Counted from the stretch's first letter, positions 44,038 through 52,563 are shown. The stretch is 64,000 nucleotides of DNA from Alphaproteobacteria bacterium UBA3612 (GCA_002375465.1 DFLT01000015.1:1-64000), one strand, 5' to 3'. Notes: generated by a model from the letters alone, not told the origin. Numbers and translations: made by a program.

Positions 44038-44982
44038 ATGAAAGTCGCGCTTTCCACGTTTTGGCGGCAGGCAATGGAGCCGCGCATGCCGGACGACCTC
44101 GAAATTGCCTGGTTCCAGAATGTCGATGAAGCCATTGAGGCGGTGAAGGGCGCCACGGCGGTCGAACTCGACCTGTTGTGCGGCCCGGAAGATCATATTC
44201 GCATTATGGAAGCGGGCAGGGAGCTGAAGTGGATCGCGTGCTGCTTTGCCGGGGTTGAGCGCTATCCCTTTGACTATATGCGCGAGCGCGGCCTGATCTT
44301 CACGAACGGAGTCGGCGTTACCGCGATCCCGGTCGCCGAATGGGCGGTCATGGGGGTCTATGCGCTGGCCAAGGGCTTTCCGGACGTGGTGCGCATGCAC
44401 GACCGGCGCGAATGGCGCGATGTGCCCTATGGCACGATCGAGGTATCGTCGTCGAAGGTGCTGCTGATCGGCTATGGCCATATCGGCAAGGAGATCGAGC
44501 GCCAGTTGTCCGCCATCGGTGCCAGCGTCACGGTGGTGCGGTCGAAGGCCGACCCTGCGACGGGCGTCTTGGGGCCGGATGACTGGCGCGCCCGTCTGGG
44601 GGAATTCGACTTTGTCATTCTGGCGGCGCCCGGCACGGAAGAGAATCGCGGCATGATCGGTGCCGCCGAGTTGAAGGCGATGAAGAAGAGTGCGCACCTG
44701 ATCAACATCGCGCGCGGCGTTCTGGTCGATCAGGACGCCTTCCGCACCGCCATGTCGGCAGGAGAGATCGCTGGCGCGCTGCTGGATCCCGCCGAACCGG
44801 AACCCCTGCCGCAGGATGACCCGCTGTGGACGGCGGAAAATACCGTCATTACCGCGCATCTGTCCGGCCGCAGCCAGACGACGATGCCGACGCGGATCAC
44901 CGATCTGTTCCTGGATAATCTGCGGCGGTTCCGCGCCGGGGAGCCGCTGGTGAACGTGGTTGACCTGCAGCGCGGCTATTAA
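44038..44982 (+). CDS. D-2-hydroxyacid dehydrogenase family protein
   Basis: A 314-residue NAD(P)-dependent dehydrogenase. The nucleotide motif is LLIGYGHIGKEIE; the catalytic set is Arg in LINIARGVLVD, Glu in DPAEPEPLP and His in TAHLSGRS. It resembles the glyoxylate/hydroxypyruvate reductase branch. It follows the acyl-CoA dehydrogenase by 62 bp and precedes the ACP by 75 bp on the same strand. A role in sphingolipid synthesis is not indicated by its family. Confidence 0.9.
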   Translation: MKVALSTFWRQAMEPRMPDDLEIAWFQNVDEAIEAVKGATAVELDLLCGPEDHIRIMEAGRELKWIACCFAGVERYPFDYMRERGLIFTNGVGVTAIPVAEWAVMGVYALAKGFPDVVRMHDRREWRDVPYGTIEVSSSKVLLIGYGHIGKEIERQLSAIGASVTVVRSKADPATGVLGPDDWRARLGEFDFVILAAPGTEENRGMIGAAELKAMKKSAHLINIARGVLVDQDAFRTAMSAGEIAGALLDPAEPEPLPQDDPLWTAENTVITAHLSGRSQTTMPTRITDLFLDNLRRFRAGEPLVNVVDLQRGY

Positions 44983-45057
44983 GGCCGCCACACCTGCGCC
45001 GCGCCGGGGACACAATGGCTTGGCAGGACGCGCCCCGGTAAATTAAGGATCGAGCCC

Positions 45058-45303
45058 ATGACAGATAAAGCCACGGTGCTGCCGCGCCTCATCGAAATTA
45101 TCGAACCCTTCAACAAGAAGGACATAGAGCTGAACGCCGACACCAGCTTTGCCAAGGATCTGGAGCTGGACAGCCTGACGGTGATGGATCTGGTCGCGGA
45201 GATCGAGGATGAATATGACATCCTGCTGCCCGTCAACATGCTGCCCGACCTGGAAACCATCGGCGATGTGGCCGGGGCGGTCGCAAAGATAAAGTCGGCC
45301 TGA
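45058..45303 (+). CDS. Acyl carrier protein linked to serine palmitoyltransferase
   Basis: An 81-residue ACP with the phosphopantetheine serine at position 39 (LELDSLTVMDL), a four-helix layout and strong negative charge in helix 2. It lies three bases upstream of the serine palmitoyltransferase gene, the arrangement seen in sphingomonads, where this dedicated ACP is thought to deliver the acyl chain for sphingoid base synthesis instead of, or besides, acyl-CoA. It differs from housekeeping AcpP, whose gene would normally sit in the fab cluster. Confidence 0.93.
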   Translation: MTDKATVLPRLIEIIEPFNKKDIELNADTSFAKDLELDSLTVMDLVAEIEDEYDILLPVNMLPDLETIGDVAGAVAKIKSA

Positions 45304-45306
45304 ACC

Positions 45307-46554
45307 ATGAGCGATACGAGCGATATGGGCGACGAGAGCGTGCCCGCGCGACCCGATTTGTTCGACAAGTTCGACCCGCTGGTCGCGCAATATGACGGGC
45401 TGATCGCGTCCGGCCATCGCGACCCGTTCCACCTGCAGATGGATCAGATCCTGTCGCCGACACGCGCAGTGGTGAACGGCAAGGAGATCATTCTGGTCGG
45501 CACATATAATTATATGGGCATGACGTTCGACCCCGACGTCATAGAGGCGGGGCAGAAGGCGCTGGCCGAATTCGGCGCCGGCACGACGGGCAGCCGCGTG
45601 CTGAACGGCACGTTCCAAGGCCACGCCGAATGCGAGGCCGCGCTGCGCGAATTTTACGACATGGAACATGCCATGGTCTTTTCGACCGGCTATCAGGCCA
45701 ATCTGGGCCTGATGTCGGCGATCGCGGGCCGCGGCGATTATATCGTCCTGGATGCCGACAGCCATGCGTCCATCTATGACGGCTGCGCGATGGGCAATGC
45801 CGACGTGGTGCGGTTCAAGCATAATGATGTCGCCGACCTGGAAAAACGCCTGAAGCGCATACCTGAGGGGGCGGGTGTCCTCGTCGTGCTGGAGGGCGTC
45901 TATTCCATGGTGGGGGACATCGCGCCCCTGAAGGAGATGGTCGCCGTCGCCAAGGCGGCGGGTGCCATGATCGCGGTCGACGAGGCGCATGCCATGGGCT
46001 TCTTCGGCGAAAACGGACGCGGCGTGTTCGAGCAGGCGGGCGTTGAGGACGATGTCGACTTCGTCGTCGGCACCTTCTCAAAATCGGTCGGTACGGTCGG
46101 TGGATTCATCGTGTCCAACCATCCAAAGTTCGAGGTGCTGCGCTTTGTCGCGCGGCCCTATGTCTATACGGCCAGCCTGCCGCCCGCCGTGGTGGCCTGT
46201 TCCGCCACGTCGATCCGCAAATTGCGCTACGCCTATGACAAGCGCATCCATTTGTGGGAGGCGTCGCGCCACCTGCATCGCAGCCTGCGCGAGGCGGGTT
46301 TCACGCTGGGCACGGATACAGCGCAAAGCGCCATCATCGCGGTGAAGATGCCGGATCAGGAAACAAGCGCCAGAATGTGGGCCGCGCTGATCGATGAGGG
46401 CGTTTACGTCAACATGGTGCCGCCGCAGGCGACGCCGGGCCTGCACCTGCTGCGCTGTTCCCTGTGCGCGGATCATACGAAAGAACAGGTGGAGGAAATC
46501 ATCGCGCGGTTCAAACGCGCCGCCGCGACGGCGGAACTGCCGCTAGAAATTTGA
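45307..46554 (+). CDS. spt: Serine palmitoyltransferase
   Basis: A 415-residue alpha-oxoamine synthase condensing serine with a C16 acyl thioester to 3-ketodihydrosphingosine, the first step of sphingolipid synthesis. PLP residues: Lys259 in VVGTFSKSVGTVGGF, His153 (DADSHAS) stacking on the cofactor, Asp225 and His228 (VDEAHAMG). The soluble homodimeric bacterial type has no membrane helix. Three bases separate it from the ACP gene. Its presence supports a Sphingomonadales origin, since these bacteria use glycosphingolipids in place of lipopolysaccharide. Ceramide synthase and reductase genes are not in the window. Confidence 0.95.
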   Translation: MSDTSDMGDESVPARPDLFDKFDPLVAQYDGLIASGHRDPFHLQMDQILSPTRAVVNGKEIILVGTYNYMGMTFDPDVIEAGQKALAEFGAGTTGSRVLNGTFQGHAECEAALREFYDMEHAMVFSTGYQANLGLMSAIAGRGDYIVLDADSHASIYDGCAMGNADVVRFKHNDVADLEKRLKRIPEGAGVLVVLEGVYSMVGDIAPLKEMVAVAKAAGAMIAVDEAHAMGFFGENGRGVFEQAGVEDDVDFVVGTFSKSVGTVGGFIVSNHPKFEVLRFVARPYVYTASLPPAVVACSATSIRKLRYAYDKRIHLWEASRHLHRSLREAGFTLGTDTAQSAIIAVKMPDQETSARMWAALIDEGVYVNMVPPQATPGLHLLRCSLCADHTKEQVEEIIARFKRAAATAELPLEI

Positions 46555-46951
46555 CGCTTTGTGCCGGATCGGGACATGTGATGCGCCCGATCCTGTCCAA
46601 ATTTGGCACGGTAATATCTCGTTGAGCAGCTAAGCGATTGCAATTCCCGGCGGTGCTGAAACTGGCACACCCTTTGCAATTTATTTTGGCATCGGCGGTG
46701 GCCAAGGCCCCGGTCCCTGCCGGACCCAAGGTCAGCATACCGGATTTCGTCCGGATTGACCGGTTTAGTACCCAGGGTGGCGGCTCCAATGCCCCGGAGC
46801 CGCCACCCACTCCAACTGAAGTTGCAGGCGATACGTCCATGGCCCCGGATGTGTCGTCTGTTTCTTTTTGACGGCCCGTTCTTTGATGCCCTGTCGGCAA
46901 TGAAGCCGGGCAGTCTTGGCCTTGTCGTAATTGCGCGCTAACCCATGCGCC
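46555..46951. other. Intergenic region between spt and the iron-sulfur subunit gene
   Basis: About 400 bases. A TTG-initiated frame of 77 codons (46638-46871) has no ribosome site or family match and is not called. A 13-bp perfect hairpin sits at 46775-46808 and is listed separately. Confidence 0.5.
46775..46808. repeat. Perfect 13-bp hairpin without U-tract
   Basis: GGGTGGCGGCTCC, eight-base loop, GGAGCCGCCACCC. No T-run follows on either strand, so it is not a canonical terminator; it may stabilise a transcript or be a protein site. Confidence 0.7.
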
Positions 46952-47425
46952 ATGACAACCACCCTCACACTCAATGGACAGTCGATCAGCGTCGACGCCG
47001 ATCCCGCCGCCCTTCTCGTCAACGTGCTGCGCGACGACCTTTCCCTGACCGGAACGCATATCGGGTGCGACACCAGCCAGTGCGGCGCGTGCAACGTGCT
47101 GCTGGATGGCGAGCCGGTCAAAGCCTGCACCATGCTGCTGGCTCAGGCGGAGGGCCGGGAGGTCACCACCGTTGAGGGGCTGGCCGAAGGCGGGCAGCTG
47201 CATCCAATGCAAGCGGCGTTCAAGGAGGCACACGGCCTGCAGTGCGGCTTTTGCACCCCCGGCATGGTGATGGCCGGCATCGGCATCGCGCGCCGCCACG
47301 GCGGCGACCCCGGCGAGGATGTCGTCGCCCACGAGCTGGAGGGCAATCTGTGCCGCTGCACCGGTTATGTGAACATCGTGAAGGCGATCCGCGCCGGCGC
47401 GCGTGACATGGGAGCGGGCGCATGA
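46952..47425 (+). CDS. (2Fe-2S) subunit of a xanthine-dehydrogenase-family hydroxylase (CoxS-like)
   Basis: A 157-residue small subunit. The plant-ferredoxin-type cluster is bound by IGCDTSQCGACNVLLDG plus a later Cys (ACTM), and the second, helical cluster by QCGFCTPGM and LCRCTGY. Such subunits shuttle electrons from the molybdenum site to FAD. Start at ATG 46952; the listed longer frame adds MRANPCA. Its stop overlaps the start of the FAD-subunit gene. The large molybdopterin subunit, normally in the same operon, is not found anywhere in the window. Confidence 0.93.
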   Translation: MTTTLTLNGQSISVDADPAALLVNVLRDDLSLTGTHIGCDTSQCGACNVLLDGEPVKACTMLLAQAEGREVTTVEGLAEGGQLHPMQAAFKEAHGLQCGFCTPGMVMAGIGIARRHGGDPGEDVVAHELEGNLCRCTGYVNIVKAIRAGARDMGAGA

Positions 47426-48210
47426 ACCTGTCGAGACCGAGCCGCGTCGCCGATGCCGTCAGCGCCGCGGGCGCGGGCGGCGATGTCGCCTATCTGGCGG
47501 GCGGACATACGCTGATCCCCGCCATGAAGGCGCGGCTGCGCGATCCGGAGGGGCTGGTCGACCTGTCCGGCCTGGACGAACTGAAGGGCATGTCGGTCGA
47601 GGATGCCGAAGGCGGCCGGCGGCTGTGGATCGGCGCCATGACACGCCATCGCGATGTCGCGGAGGGCGCGGACGCGATCCCGGCCCTGCAGCATATGGCG
47701 ACCCTGATCGGCGACCCGCAGGTACGTAATCGCGGCACGCTGGGCGGGTCGCTGGCCAATAATGACCCGGCGTCTGACTATCCTGCGGCGGTGCTGGCAT
47801 TGCAGGCGGAAATCGAGACCGACCGCGCCACGCATCGGGCCGAGGATTTCTTTCAGGGCATGTTCTTTACCGCGCTGGAGGAAGGGGAATTGATCAAGAG
47901 GGTCGGTTTCCGCATTCCCGCGCGCGCGGCCTATGCCAAGTTTCGGCATCCCGCCTCCCGCTATGCATTGTCCGGCGTGTTCGTCGCGGAAATCGGGCCC
48001 GGCATCTGGCGCGTCGCCGTCACCGGCAGCGGGCAGGAGGGCGTATTCCGCTGGCCGCAGGCGGAGGAGGCGCTGGCAAATGGCGCCGACATTTCCACCG
48101 TGGCCGCGCCCGACGCATCGCTGATGTCGAGCGATATTCACGCGAGCCCGGAATATCGCGCGCATCTGTGCACCGTTATGCTGGCAAAGGCTGTGGGAGA
48201 GATAAAATGA
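47422..48210 (+). CDS. FAD-binding subunit of a xanthine-dehydrogenase-family hydroxylase (CoxM-like)
   Basis: A 262-residue medium subunit. FAD-binding signatures are YLAGGHTLIPAMK near residue 30 and RNRGTLGGSLANNDPASDYP near residue 100; the C-terminal CO-dehydrogenase flavoprotein domain follows. It overlaps the CoxS-like gene by four bases and the YbjQ gene by four bases, so S, M and YbjQ form one coupled unit. With no CoxL next to it, it either pairs with a distant large subunit or serves an S-M electron carrier. Confidence 0.92.
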   Translation: MNLSRPSRVADAVSAAGAGGDVAYLAGGHTLIPAMKARLRDPEGLVDLSGLDELKGMSVEDAEGGRRLWIGAMTRHRDVAEGADAIPALQHMATLIGDPQVRNRGTLGGSLANNDPASDYPAAVLALQAEIETDRATHRAEDFFQGMFFTALEEGELIKRVGFRIPARAAYAKFRHPASRYALSGVFVAEIGPGIWRVAVTGSGQEGVFRWPQAEEALANGADISTVAAPDASLMSSDIHASPEYRAHLCTVMLAKAVGEIK

Positions 48211-48524
48211 TCCTGACGACGACCCCAACGGTCGAAGGGCGACCGGCGCGCGAATATGTCGGCATCGTCACCGGCGAGGCCATATTGGGCGCCAACATGT
48301 TCAAGGATTTCTTTTCCGGCATACGCGACATCGTCGGTGGGCGCGCCGGATCCTATGAAGGCGTGCTGCGCGATGCCCGCAACGAGGCGTTGGGCGAGGT
48401 TGAGCGGCAGGCCGCAAAGCTGGGCGCCGATGCGGTCGTGGGCATCGACCTGGATTATGAGGTCATCGGCGATACCGGCTCCATGCTGATGGTCTCGGCG
48501 TCGGGAACCGCGATCAAATTCTAA
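48207..48524 (+). CDS. YbjQ family (UPF0145) protein
   Basis: A 105-residue heavy-metal-binding-domain protein. It has the family layout VEGRPAREYVGIVTGEAILG, the LGEVERQAAKLGADAVVG helix and the VSASGTAIKF end. Bacterial YbjQ proteins assemble in pentamers; function is unknown. ATG 48207 overlaps the upstream gene's stop, indicating coupled translation with the CoxS-CoxM pair. Confidence 0.9.
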   Translation: MILTTTPTVEGRPAREYVGIVTGEAILGANMFKDFFSGIRDIVGGRAGSYEGVLRDARNEALGEVERQAAKLGADAVVGIDLDYEVIGDTGSMLMVSASGTAIKF

Positions 48525-48613
48525 CGCAACGCACGCGGCTGACCGTCGGCGATTTCATCGCCGCAGCGCTGCGCAATATCGGTCGGCTGCGCGCGCGGCA
48601 TTGGGCGCTGCTG

Positions 48614-49243
48614 GTGCTGGTCTATAGCGGACGCGCCATGTTGCCGTTGCTGCCCGCCGGGATGCGTCAGGCGGTGTGGCTGCAATCGCTGATGTCCGTT
48701 ACCGCGTTCCTCGTGCTGTTCTGGATGCCCTATCTGTTCATCCGCGCGATGGCGGGGGAGGCGCGGCCGGGCCGGCCGACGCTGGGCTTCCTGTTCTTCG
48801 TTGGCGTCGCCATTTTATTGGCGCTGGTCGAGGCCATCCCCTTGGCGCTGTCGCATGTGGTCTTTGCTAGGGGGGTATCCCAGGCCGGGGCGAAGATGTT
48901 CATTCTGGCGGCGGGGGTGTTGAGCGCCCTTTTAAGCGTGCGCCTGTTGCCGCTTTATGCCGGCACGGCGACACAATTATTGTCACCGTTCCAGCGGTAC
49001 TGGTGGGCGGGCCTGAGGGGGAGTGCCCTTTCCCTGGCGGCTCTTATGGTCGGCGGCATCCTGATCGGCGCGGCGCTGCAGGTTCTGATCCCCGCTACGG
49101 GCAGCGCCTTTACGCTGGGCAATATAGTGCTGTCGCATGCGGAGCAAAGCGTGCGGGCGGCGGGATTTCTGGCACTATGCGGCGTGTCGCTTGCGGCCGC
49201 GGCGCATTGCGCGCAGTTGCAGGGGGCCGCGCCGCCGCGCTAG
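48614..49243 (+). CDS. Integral membrane protein, unknown function
   Basis: A protein of at least 209 residues with about five to six hydrophobic segments and no recognised family. The nominal start is GTG 48614, which already lies inside a hydrophobic helix. The same frame is open upstream to at least 48521 and encodes LTVGDFIAAALRNIGRLRAR, a plausible cytoplasmic amphipathic lead-in; the only usable upstream start would be CTG 48539. The real N-terminus may thus be about 25 residues longer. Positioned after ybjQ on the same strand. Confidence 0.7.
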   Translation: MLVYSGRAMLPLLPAGMRQAVWLQSLMSVTAFLVLFWMPYLFIRAMAGEARPGRPTLGFLFFVGVAILLALVEAIPLALSHVVFARGVSQAGAKMFILAAGVLSALLSVRLLPLYAGTATQLLSPFQRYWWAGLRGSALSLAALMVGGILIGAALQVLIPATGSAFTLGNIVLSHAEQSVRAAGFLALCGVSLAAAAHCAQLQGAAPPR

Positions 49244-49284
49244 GGAAGCGCGCGTATAGAAGACCACACACATGCAGGATTCCG

Positions 49285-50037
49285 ATGGCAGGCCATTCCA
49301 AATTCAAGAACATCATGCACCGCAAGGGCGCGCAGGATAAGAAGCGCTCCGCGATGTTTTCCAAATTGTCGCGGGAAATCACCGTGGCGGCAAAATCGGG
49401 CATGCCCGACCCGGACATGAACCCGCGTCTGCGCGCCGCCGTGCAGGCCGCCAAATCGCAGTCCATGCCAAAGGACAACATCCAGCGCGCGATCGACAAG
49501 GCGATCGGCGGCGACGACGAGAATTACGAGGAAATCCGTTATGAGGGCTTTGGCCCCGGCGGCGTCGCGCTGATCGTCGAAACGCTGACCGACAATCGCA
49601 ACCGTACGAACACCAATGTTCGGACCATCTTTTCCCGCAATGGCGGCAATGTCGGCGGACCCGGCACCGTCACGCACGGATTCGACCATGTCGGCCTGAT
49701 CACCTATAAAAAGGATGCCCACAAGGCCGACAAGGTGTTCGAGGCGGCACTGGAGGCGGGCGCGGACGACGTCGATTCCTCCGGCGACGAAGAGCATGAA
49801 ATCTATACCGAGGCGAACGCGCTGCACGAGGTTGCCAAGAATCTCGAGGCGATCCTGGGCGAGCCGGATGGCGCGAAACTATATTGGAAGCCGATGGAAA
49901 CGGTGAACGTCGACGAGGCGCAGGCAACGACCCTGTTCAAGCTGATCGACCTGCTGGACGACGATGATGACGTGCAGACCGTCTATGGCAATTACGATAT
50001 TTCCGACGAGGTCATGGAGAAGATCGGCAATTCGTGA
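49285..50037 (+). CDS. yebC: YebC/PmpR family DNA-binding protein (translation or transcription regulator)
   Basis: A 250-residue member of the YebC/PmpR/TACO1 family. It begins with AGHSKFKNIMHRKGAQDKKR and holds RYEGFGPGGVALIVETLTDN and GPGTVTHGFDHVGLITY. Members were described as transcriptional regulators, and newer work ties them to ribosome stalling relief; which applies here is unknown. It heads a yebC-ruvC-ruvA series, the widespread order. Start at ATG 49285; an upstream in-frame extension overlaps the preceding membrane-protein gene. Confidence 0.95.
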   Translation: MAGHSKFKNIMHRKGAQDKKRSAMFSKLSREITVAAKSGMPDPDMNPRLRAAVQAAKSQSMPKDNIQRAIDKAIGGDDENYEEIRYEGFGPGGVALIVETLTDNRNRTNTNVRTIFSRNGGNVGGPGTVTHGFDHVGLITYKKDAHKADKVFEAALEAGADDVDSSGDEEHEIYTEANALHEVAKNLEAILGEPDGAKLYWKPMETVNVDEAQATTLFKLIDLLDDDDDVQTVYGNYDISDEVMEKIGNS

Positions 50038-50079
50038 GCGGTTCTTGCCGCCTTCTATTCGCCATTCCCGCGCCGGGGC

Positions 50080-50094
50080 GTTCCTGTCCGGTTG
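50080..50094 (+). promoter_or_regulatory. Candidate LexA box in front of ruvC
   Basis: GTTC-N7-GTTG, one base from the alphaproteobacterial SOS consensus GTTC-N7-GTTC, ending four bases before the ruvC ATG. Its position over the ribosome site is unusual for an operator, so confidence is modest. Confidence 0.4.
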
Positions 50095-50098
50095 AGCC

Positions 50099-50590
50099 AT
50101 GCTGATTCTGGGCGTCGATCCCAGCCTGACCGCGACGGGATGGGGCGTCATCCGGTCGGAGGGGAGCCGTATCGGCCATGTCGCGAACGGAACCATCAAG
50201 GTGCCGGCGAAACTGGCCATGCCCGCGCGGCTGGCCATGCTGTTTGCCGAGGTGCGCGCCCTGATCGCCGAACACGCCCCCGACGCGGCGGCCTGCGAGG
50301 AGGTGTTTTCGAACCAGAATCCGCAATCGACGCTGAAGCTGGGCCAGGCGCGCGGCGCGGTGCTGGCGGCGCTGGGCGCAGCGGGGCTGGAGGTTCGCGA
50401 ATATGCGCCGCGCCTGGTCAAGAAGGCGATCGTCGGTACGGGCGGCGCGGACAAGCGGCAGGTGCAGGCCATGGTCGAGCGGCTGCTGCCCGGTGCGAAA
50501 CCCGATTCGCTGGACGCGTCCGACGCGCTGGCCGTGGCGATCACGCACGCCAATATGTCGGGCGTCGATGCCCGCATAATGTACGCATGA
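50099..50590 (+). CDS. ruvC: Holliday junction endonuclease RuvC
   Basis: A 163-residue resolvase that cuts Holliday junctions. Catalytic Asp7 (LGVDPSLTATGWGVI), Glu in AACEEVFSNQNPQS and the C-terminal acidic pair in DSLDASDALAVAITH are present. The ATGA overlap with ruvA couples their translation. ruvB does not follow ruvA here. Confidence 0.96.
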   Translation: MLILGVDPSLTATGWGVIRSEGSRIGHVANGTIKVPAKLAMPARLAMLFAEVRALIAEHAPDAAACEEVFSNQNPQSTLKLGQARGAVLAALGAAGLEVREYAPRLVKKAIVGTGGADKRQVQAMVERLLPGAKPDSLDASDALAVAITHANMSGVDARIMYA

Positions 50591-51189
50591 TCGCGAAGCT
50601 GACGGGTCGCGTCGATACGCTGACCGCCGACAATGCCATCATCGATGTCGGCGGCGTCGGCTATCTGGTCAGCGCGTCCACGCGCACGCTGGACCGTCTG
50701 GCGCATGGAGAGGCCGTATCGCTATATGTGGAGACGGTGGTGCGCGAGGATGCGTTCCTGCTGTTCGGCTTCTTCGATACGGAGGAGCAGGGCTGGTTCC
50801 GCCTGCTGACCGGGGTGCAGGGCGTCGGTGCGCGTGTCGGCCTCGCCATATTGTCGACCCTGTCGGGTGACGAATTGCAGATCGCTATCGCCAATGGCGA
50901 CAAGGCGATGGTGGCGCGCACGCCGGGCGTGGGACCGAAGCTGGCGCAGCGGCTGGTGACGGAACTGGGCGACAAGGTCGTGCCGGGTTCAGGTGTGACG
51001 TCGGCCGGCGCGGGTCTGACGACGGCGCCCAAGGGCGGTGCGGCGGTGGACGCGCAATCGGCGCTCCTAAATCTGGGCTTCAAGCCCGCGCAGGCAGCGA
51101 AAGTGGTCGCGCAGGCGCTGGAGGAACTCGGCGCGGATGCCCCGGTGGAGGCGCTGGTCGGACTGGCGTTGAAGAAGGCGGCGCGCTGA
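50587..51189 (+). CDS. ruvA: Holliday junction branch migration protein RuvA
   Basis: A 200-residue RuvA. Domain I (MIAKLTGRVDTL... VGGVGYLV) is followed by two helix-hairpin-helix motifs (LLTGVQGVGARVGLAIL and ARTPGVGPKLAQRLV), a flexible linker and the C-terminal RuvB-binding helix bundle (SALLNLGFKPAQAAKVV). Start ATG 50587 overlaps the ruvC stop. The motor RuvB must lie elsewhere, since glpX comes next after 126 bp. Confidence 0.96.
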   Translation: MIAKLTGRVDTLTADNAIIDVGGVGYLVSASTRTLDRLAHGEAVSLYVETVVREDAFLLFGFFDTEEQGWFRLLTGVQGVGARVGLAILSTLSGDELQIAIANGDKAMVARTPGVGPKLAQRLVTELGDKVVPGSGVTSAGAGLTTAPKGGAAVDAQSALLNLGFKPAQAAKVVAQALEELGADAPVEALVGLALKKAAR

Positions 51190-51315
51190 GCCGATTGCAG
51201 GGGGCGAGGAGCGATTTTGCGGTGCTTGACTCTCTGGACCGGGATGCCACGCTTGCCTATGAGGGCGCGGAACATTTCCGCAATCCTTCTTTCCACTTGA
51301 TCGGGACCTTTCCGC

Positions 51316-52293
51316 ATGGCCACCAAAGCCCCCCTCGACCGCGTTCTCGTCCTTGAAATGGTGCGCGTTGTTGAATGCGCCGCCATTGCCGCATCGAAGC
51401 TGATCGGGCGCGGCGACGAGGAAGCCGCCGACGCCGCCGCGGTGGAGGCCATGCGCGCCGCGCTGAACGAACTGCCGTTCGAGGGCACCATCGTGATCGG
51501 CGAGGGCGAACGCGACGAAGCCCCCATGCTGTATATCGGTGAGAAGGTCGGCAAGGCGGCCAAGGACGCGCCGCAGATCGACATTGCGCTCGATCCGCTG
51601 GAGGGAACGACGATCACGGCAAAGGCGGGGCCGAACGCCCTCGCCGTGCTGGCCATCGCGGAAAAGGGCGGCCTGCTCAACGCGCCCGACACCTATATGG
51701 ACAAGATCGCCATCGGTCCGGGTTATCCGGAGGGCCTCGTTTCGCTCGACAAGTCGGTGCGCGAGAATGTCGAGGCGCTGGCAAAGGAAAAGGGCGTGAA
51801 GCCCGCCGACATCATCGCCTGTGTGCTCGACCGGCCCCGGCACGAGAAGATGATCGCGGAACTGCGCGAAATCGGCTGCGGCATCCAGTTGATCCCGGAC
51901 GGCGATGTTGCCGGCGTGATTGCCGTCACCGATCCCGACACCACCATCGACATCTATATGGGCCAGGGCGGCGCGCCGGAGGGCGTATTGGCCGCGGCGG
52001 CACTGCGCTGCGTCGGCGGCCAGATGCAGGGCCGCCTGGTTTTTCGCAATGACGACGAGAAGCGCCGCGCCGCGAAGTGGGGCATCGAGGATCTGGACCG
52101 CATCTATACGATGCACGACATGGCAAAGGGCGACGTGATTTTCGCCGCCGCCGGTGTTACGGATGGCTCCCTGCTGGACGGCGTAAAACGCCTGCGCGGC
52201 GGCAAGCTGACCACCGAAAGCGTCGTCATGCGCGCCTCATCGGGTACCGTCCGTTACGTGAAGTCCGAACATAAGCGCGACCCGGGGGTGTAG
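51316..52293 (+). CDS. glpX: Fructose-1,6-bisphosphatase, class II
   Basis: A 325-residue GlpX-type FBPase, removing the 1-phosphate of fructose 1,6-bisphosphate in gluconeogenesis. Typical segments are VIGEGERDEAPMLYIGE (metal-binding acids), IDIALDPLEGTTITAKAGPNA and GGAPEGVLAAAALRC. Start ATG 51316. The 126-bp gap to ruvA has no obvious terminator. A low-GC stretch with small ORFs follows. Confidence 0.96.
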   Translation: MATKAPLDRVLVLEMVRVVECAAIAASKLIGRGDEEAADAAAVEAMRAALNELPFEGTIVIGEGERDEAPMLYIGEKVGKAAKDAPQIDIALDPLEGTTITAKAGPNALAVLAIAEKGGLLNAPDTYMDKIAIGPGYPEGLVSLDKSVRENVEALAKEKGVKPADIIACVLDRPRHEKMIAELREIGCGIQLIPDGDVAGVIAVTDPDTTIDIYMGQGGAPEGVLAAAALRCVGGQMQGRLVFRNDDEKRRAAKWGIEDLDRIYTMHDMAKGDVIFAAAGVTDGSLLDGVKRLRGGKLTTESVVMRASSGTVRYVKSEHKRDPGV

Positions 52294-52563
52294 GGCGGGA
52301 GCGCCCGCGCCTGGGGTGGATGTGCGGTCGATGTCCCGCCTGCTGGAGATGCAGGACTCGCACCTTAAAAGAGGCGACGCATCTCTGGGTGGATGTCTGG
52401 GCTGCGCTTTAGAGGCAGAAATCGTCGGCTGGACTATACGGCCACCGGCTGTTCTCGATTTCAAGTTGAGCCCTTCGCCAGTGACGAACGGCCTTGTTTG
52501 TGAGAGTAGTCAGCGCGCCAAGTACACCCCGGTCAGAACGCACTTCATGCTACCGAGCCCGCT

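Noticed and set aside
46638..46871. 77-codon TTG-initiated frame upstream of the CoxS-like gene
   Set aside because: Non-standard start without ribosome site, low-complexity proline-rich end, and a perfect hairpin inside it; no family match.
52336..52392. tRNA- or tmRNA-like look (GAGATGC ... GCATCTC around a T-arm-like loop) after glpX
   Set aside because: The arms are only 26 bases apart, too short for a tRNA, and no anticodon or D-arm can be drawn.
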